A stretch of 64,000 nt of DNA from Pterois miles (taxonomy: Eukaryota > Chordata > Actinopteri > Perciformes > Scorpaenidae): assembly GCA_947000775.1 (NCBI GenBank), contig CAMQGK010000463.1, forward strand, positions 6,125,501 through 6,189,500. The letters are read 5' to 3'. Of the stretch, positions 58,681 through 64,000 are shown in pieces (position 1 is the stretch's first letter; every line of letters begins with the position of its first letter). The notes below the pieces were generated by a model. That model was given only the letters and a program-made list of their open reading frames with translations, did no database searches and was not told the origin of the DNA. The position numbers were made by a program, and so were the translations under genes.

Positions 58681-60347
58681 TATACACTGATTGAATTCAC
58701 CTCGGACTTCGTTTTTTTGTGGTGCGATGTGATGCAGGGCCATTCATCCTGTTGGCTCTGAACTAAGTATTAGAGGTTCATATGAGATTGCGAGGCACAT
58801 CCATGGACTGCATTTCTCACATCAGTTCAAGGCTGGTCAGTCTTCAGATTGTGTGCTCTTAAAGTGAAGGGAGGTGATTGTGCTGGTGGCCTTGCTGTAA
58901 GCTCTTAGCAGTGATGCAAATTAATAGTTACAGTATTAATGACATTTCTGTTTCTTAGATCTTTTATGATCTTTATACTACTTGCCTGAGGTTTATGCCA
59001 TGGCCTTAAAGCAAAAGCCACTGCGCTAGTTATGAATTGGTAAAGGTAACATATATTAGGTCTCAATTCTCTGGTGCTGCTCTGGAGTAGTTTCAGCTCA
59101 TTTTTTTGAAGCTCATCCGCTCAGATTTATAGTTTATGGCTATAGGACTCCTGTTACCTTCAGCTCCTTTTCACCACCATAGACCTTCATGTTAATGGTT
59201 CATGTTTTGCCATAGCAACCTCAACTACGTTGAGATACTGTGTGACCTCTTGATATTGTTTGTGTTATTTACGTGGTCATCTCAGTTATTAGCATATAAT
59301 TGAAATGCTCTTACCATCCTGCGGTGTGGGCTGGAGCTGGCTAAGATTGTGAAACTCCATATGATTGATTAGAATCACTCCAAATTTACCTTTTTGGATT
59401 TTTACAAAGAATATCACTCAACCTACCTGTAGTTAACCATGTTCATTAAAATGAAGAAAAAGAACAGTATTGAAATGAAATGTTTTTTGATCAAACCACA
59501 GAGCTTTGAATCACATTTGGATTGTGGTGTACATAGAGCTTCCCCTTTTGGAATGGCTGTAGTGTCACAGTAATTGCGATATCGATAGGACTTCTTTGAA
59601 ATCCATACTGTTTTAATCTCTAGCATTTAAAAATGAAAGGGAGAAGAAGAAACTTATTTTTCTTGTTATTGGAACAGAGGAAAAGAAAAAAATGGGAGAA
59701 ACAAACAAGAAAATCCAGTGAATGGACGCCCAGAGAGAATGTTTACAACTCTCACAACTTTCAGCAGTTACTGTGATTTCACTGTTAGCCTCCGGAGAAG
59801 CTCTTTGTGTCTCTCAGTGTCAATAGATGGAGATAAAACATGTATAGCAGGGCTTTCCTGTGGGTGTTTGCAAGAGAGGATGGAAATCACATAATGTTTT
59901 AGAGACACTGGCAGGTGGGAATTGAGGGATATGTGGAACCTGTTTCTCTTTGTATTGTACTACATGTCGTATCTGGTCTTTTGTAAATAGTCAGTTCTAC
60001 CAGCAGTGAGGTTACTTTATTTAAGTTTATCATAGAGGGGCACCAGTGGATACAAACTCTCCGCCTCATTCTGCCTCCCTTTGTTCAGTTTGTATTCTGG
60101 AGTATAAAACTGAATATAAATGCAGCTCTCTGTGACAGCTGAAATGGCAGCTTAGGTTGTACAATCCACTACATCAGGCTACACACACAGTCCATGTTAG
60201 GATAAATTTGTTGGTGGATTAGTTCAATTCACGGGACTTGCTCATAGTAAAAACATGTAGGATGAACAACCGTTCCACCTGTCTAAATCTTAGCTAAGGT
60301 GCTGGAAACATAAATGAGTCCAGATGATGAAAGAAAAGATTTCGGCA

Positions 60348-60521
60348 CACTTAGATCCATACAGTATTTCACTAGACTCTTTAACACTAAGCTTTCGGAC
60401 TGTCAGACCTTCATCAGAGCATATATTGCTCTGAGCATGAGCCTGTATGCTCTGATGAAGGTCTGACAGACTGAAAGCTTAGTGTTAAAGAGTCTAGTGA
60501 AATACTGTATGGATCTAAGTG
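60348..60521. repeat. Palindromic hairpin element (76-bp arms, 22-nt loop)
   Basis: The arm 60348-60423 (cacttagatccatacagtat, then ctctttaacactaagctttc, then gtcagaccttcatcagagca) is nearly the exact complement of 60446-60521. The only clear differences are near the middle (ggact/agtct). It is foldback-MITE-like. Confidence 0.93.
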
Positions 60522-60739
60522 CAATAAAAACATAAAATAACCAGCCTTTTCCTTTAAATGGAGAGTACAACTTGGCCGTTTACTATCTCTGGCCAATATA
60601 CAGTCTATGTGATAACTCTCATTTATGAAATATTTCAGTATTTTGCCTCTTAAAGCTCAAGTTGGCAACTCTGAGCAAATATGATAAAAAACTTTATGTA
60701 GTGGTCCCTTTTATCATGACAGTGGTGCATGAGCCACAT

Positions 60740-61540
60740 GATGTGTGGTCCTGTTGAGATCCGGTATTAACGTGTCCTCAGTGATTGGACGTGGACGGCT
60801 CTAAGTACAGGTGTGAATGCCCTCAAGATGCATTGAGGACGCACTGAGATCCGATCTTTTAGACCACCTTCAGAGGTGTCGGCCACATATGACGACAGTC
60901 TTTTAGCAGCATGTACGCAAATGTGATCCCGCTGGGATCTGTAGGGTCTCACTGCGCTCCTCAGGTAAATAGACAGGCAGACACAAGCACTTGTCTACCT
61001 TGAGGCATGGAAACAACTTCTACGCTCTACTGTAATTTGTTGCTACAACTGTATTTTATTCAAATATATCTTATTTATAGGCTACATTTCTACAGGCTAT
61101 CAGACTAGGGACTCAAAGTACATTATTATCACACTGTCGGAGATGTGTCAGTGTTTTTGTTTCGCTGCTTTGCATGGAAGTGATATCCGCCCCACTTGCT
61201 CGCTGTCATCCTCGAGTCTGTGAAGTTCTTTACCCTGCTGTTGCCTGGCAAAAACAGCAATGGCAGTGGCGCGCATGGGGGCTGCTGGTACAATAACCTT
61301 TTATTTTGTTGCCTGAATTCACGAATATGAACAGTATTACTACTGACATTCATGTAATATTCAGTCACAGTGTTTGCTGTATGTGTTAATTACTTGTTTA
61401 GTAGCACATAGAGTTGGATCGGATCACAGGTGGTCACTCAAGATGCATGTGGAGATGCATCCTAGTGCTAGGTGTGAACAGACGTAATTATAGCTGTCCA
61501 CTTGTGTTTGGATCACTCAGGACGCATGTTAGCGCAAGAA
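60740..61540 (-). mobile_element. MITE-like element, copy 2 (inverted relative to 10906-11578)
   Basis: The left end cctgttgagatccggtatta and ctctaagtac match the left end at 10906-10960. The inner part matches the 10.9-kb copy in reverse complement. Its right end also carries ggtgtgaacagacgtaatta and ggatcactcaggacgcatgt, mirrored forms of the end sequence, so the terminal repeats are long. Confidence 0.65.
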
Positions 61541-61629
61541 AAAAACATGTTACTCTGTGTCCTCCTGTGCTCTGGATGACATTTTCAAAATCTTACAGAT
61601 GTTATTGTTCATGACTATTTCTTGCCTCG

Positions 61630-61965
61630 AAAAGTGTTCTCAGAAACATATTTTAATGTACTGTTGAGCTGTAAAATGAGAAGTTTGCTCCAGCCGGTGG
61701 GTGGTGCTTTTGTTTTGTCTTTTTTCAACGTGGCAGCCGGGTCTCAAACTTTCTCATTCTACAGCTAAACAGTACACTACAAGAAGTTTCTAAAACCCTA
61801 ACCCTAAAAAAATATAGGCATTACAGTAACAGAATATTGATTCAGAATTGATCAGCGCTGCCTAGTTTGAATTTCACAAGCGAGACGGCAGGCTCTGATT
61901 GCTTGTTTTCATTGGGGTTTGGGGTAAACTCAGAAATGCCATTAGGAGTACTGTTTTATAAATAA
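61630..61965. repeat. Dispersed repeat, copy 2 (copy 1 at 7590-7925)
   Basis: Same block order as copy 1 (see 7590-7925), starting at gagctgtaaaatgag and ending near tgccattaggagtac. It lies within 100 bp of the MITE copy at 60740-61540. Confidence 0.7.
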
Positions 61966-63234
61966 TAACTTTTTAGCAGATTTGCTCACTTACCGACTGC
62001 AGCTTTAAACAAATATTTGCATGAGAACATTTCTGGGTGTTGCTGGAGAGTTTTGGGTGATGTCTTAAAGAAATGTGAGACTCTATGTTCTGGACTTGAA
62101 TATAAAGGTGGTAGTTCATTACTACCTGGGTCTCTATGCCAGTACTGCATAGCGCATATTGGCTTCTCTGCTCCCACCTTGACCTTGATACAGGATTAAA
62201 AAAAATTGCTTTTCAAAGTCTTTGATGGTGCAAGGATCCAATTTATTTCTTACCATTAAAATACGTGTATATAGTTGTTAATATGCAGAGGAGATTGTAA
62301 AAGTCAAAGTTACATTTTACTAAATGGACATATTTTCTCTAACTTGCGTTCATGGTCTAAGTAGAGGCATCTTAATTGACATCTGGAATAAATCAGTTAT
62401 TTCTTTCCATCTTTGTGTTTATCAAGAGAGGGCAAAGAGATGGATTCATTGCCATAGTGCTGGTAAAATGAGCAACAACATGAAGAGAGCTGCCCTTTCC
62501 TGGGGCTTCTTTTCAGCTAATAAATAACATCCAATTAGACGAAACTCTCAAAGATCACAAAATCAGTTTGCCATTTCTCTCCAGGATACAGGCATCTGCT
62601 AATAACCTACCTCTACTCTAAAGTCACAGCACTGCGAGATGAGAGACTGAAAGACGGAGAAACTCAGTGTTGGCAAACGCAAGTTAAAAATGGAGAAATA
62701 AGTATGCTAATGGCTTTTTTTTTAGCTACCCCTTTATGGGCTTTCTCTTTTATTTTGGTGATTTTGTGATTGAAGGAGATTTCAGTTTATTAAACATACA
62801 AAGGTTTTTATGATTGGGTTCTGAGTGCATTCATCAGCAGTGTATTCACCATGTAGATCTGAATTTAGGCATGATGTAAGCCAGTATGTGTGGGTACCAC
62901 ACATGTAAATGCGAACACACATTGTGCCCTACCTCTCACCTGGCGCAAGTCGGCACACAGCGCAGCTCCACTGTCTTGGCCATTACTATCTTGAGGAAGC
63001 AGAGAGCGATTGCACCACTGACAAAAAAACAAACAAAAAACAACTGGTCTAAAGTATGGTATTTTCCTGCTATTCAAAGAGTGCATTATTCAGATAGTAA
63101 GATGTGTCTACATAGACAGGTTCATGGTCCGCATACATTCTGCTTGCTACACACAAGGACATACAGCGGCGCTTCCCCTTTAGTTTAACACCATGTTGGT
63201 GTGAGAATGTTTTTATCTATGTTAAGGAAAACAC

Positions 63235-63602
63235 TAAATTCAGTCGGCGGAGGTGGGCGCTCTTCCCCTAAACCGAGCTGTTTTGAGGCTGATAGATCCA
63301 CGTATTATGCGCCGCCTCTCTGGTAGTACTCGGCTGCGAGCCCGTACATAAGAGGTTTCCACTCAGTTGATCAAAATTCCCCATAGGTTGCATCGCAAAG
63401 TAATACAGTTTTTATTATCTCTCAATATGTATTCATCATATTTAACCTAGGGCTTATTGGACATATTGCATTTTGCCCATTGTGCCTTACTTTGCGTTCT
63501 GATTATGCGCCACTTATCCAGCAAAAGGGAAGTTGATGCCCTAAATGCTCATGCGCCATACACTTTAGACCATGCGCTATAGATTGGTGGAAATAGGGCC
63601 CA
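63235..63602 (-). repeat. Transposon fragment (gggccctatttccacc... type), reverse orientation
   Basis: On the minus strand from 63602: gggccctatttccaccaatc, then gcgcatggtctaaagtgtat, then repeated tggcgca/gcgcat words. This matches a gcgc-rich teleost DNA-element family I recall. The far end is unclear. Confidence 0.5.
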
Positions 63603-63790
63603 TAGTGTTATCAGCTGTATTGGAGAAAAAAGTCTGTATAGTTCTGGCTTTTATCTCAGTTGTTATGAAGTATTTTTATACAAATCTCTTAATAGAGTGC
63701 TAGGTTCACTGCACCTAAATGTATATTTATTAACTGCTAACATGTAACATAGTATTTTGGGGATCTAACTTAACAAATAGTAAATAGACA

Positions 63791-63834
63791 ACCTGGAGAT
63801 TTTGCTGCATGGTACCTGGAGATTTTGCTGCATG
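63791..63834. repeat. Tandem duplication of about 23 bp
   Basis: acctggagattttgctgcat occurs twice in succession (63791 and 63814). Confidence 0.9.
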
Positions 63835-64000
63835 CTACACTTACTGTATTTATCATTTTCAGGTATAATAAATAAATAATGAGAAATATAAGACTGTAAG
63901 ACATAAGATATTTTTAAATATTGTCATTGTAATTTGCAGAGCCCGACCAGTACTAGATTTTAGAGGCTGATGCCAATATGTTTTTTTTTTTTCCTCAAAA

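Larger units (their letters stand above)
41023..64000 (+). other. diaph3 intron, at least 23 kb, open at the right end
   Basis: Begins gtcaga after the FH2 lasso exon. I find no exon with the expected KEL..LD.K.AQNLSIF segment, so the intron runs past the window unless the microexon at 55561 is real. It is rich in repeats, listed separately. Stretches 41023-43760, 45603-46377, 46561-48392, 49783-50559, 50961-53087, 54031-55400, 57808-58400, 58681-60347 and 61966-63234 show nothing else I can support. Confidence 0.7.

Noticed and set aside
59677..59724. Lys-rich segment after ttggaacag that could resemble the FH2 linker exon
   Set aside because: It has no GT or GC donor, runs into TGA and lacks the KEL..LD segment expected in that exon.
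61792..61806. Telomere-like aaccctaaccctaa
   Set aside because: Only two units inside a dispersed repeat; no evidence of an interstitial telomere.
62401..62520. Frame reading QERAKRWIHCHSAGKMSNNM as a possible exon
   Set aside because: There is no proper acceptor or donor and no match to formin FH2.

Overview
The window looks like a stretch of teleost fish genome. It is AT-rich, has long introns with vertebrate-type splice sites, and carries fish-type repeats: tRNA-derived SINEs, a Tc1-like element with IR/DR ends, hAT-like non-autonomous elements, and (CA)n and (ATT)n microsatellites. I see no bacterial, viral or CRISPR-type content.

The one gene I can identify is a diaphanous-related formin on the + strand. 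Thirteen coding exons between 8435 and 41022 join in frame into about 532 codons. They match the formin order: Rho-binding/DID armadillo region, dimerisation region, coiled coil, proline-rich FH1, then the start of FH2. Short stretches such as EFMRCGLKEILP and NWSKIRP fit the DIAPH3 (mDia2) paralogue better than DIAPH1 or DIAPH2. The start codon and N-terminal exons lie upstream of the window or were not found. Most of FH2 and the DAD lie beyond the right end. From 41023 to 64000 I find no further secure exon, so at least 23 kb of intron interrupts the FH2 coding region.

The splicing is unusual. The intron 31125-31318 is an AT-AC, U12-type intron. The introns starting at 35055 and 35210 both have GC donors, and reading frame rules out nearby GT alternatives. 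A 9-nt phase-preserving microexon candidate lies at 55561-55569 behind a very long pyrimidine tract.

Region by region: 1-8434 is intron or 5' flank, with hAT-like elements, a SINE and an unrecognised coding-like stretch (5195-5797) with one stop and one frameshift. 8435-41022 holds the formin exons and introns. 41023-64000 is repeat-rich intron. It contains a 331-bp-arm inverted repeat (43762-45602), a deleted Tc1-like transposon (48393-49782), nested hAT-like elements (55933-57807), a palindromic hairpin (60348-60521) and second copies of two repeat families also present near 7.6 and 10.9 kb. Repeat family names come from memory of sequence style, not from a database search.
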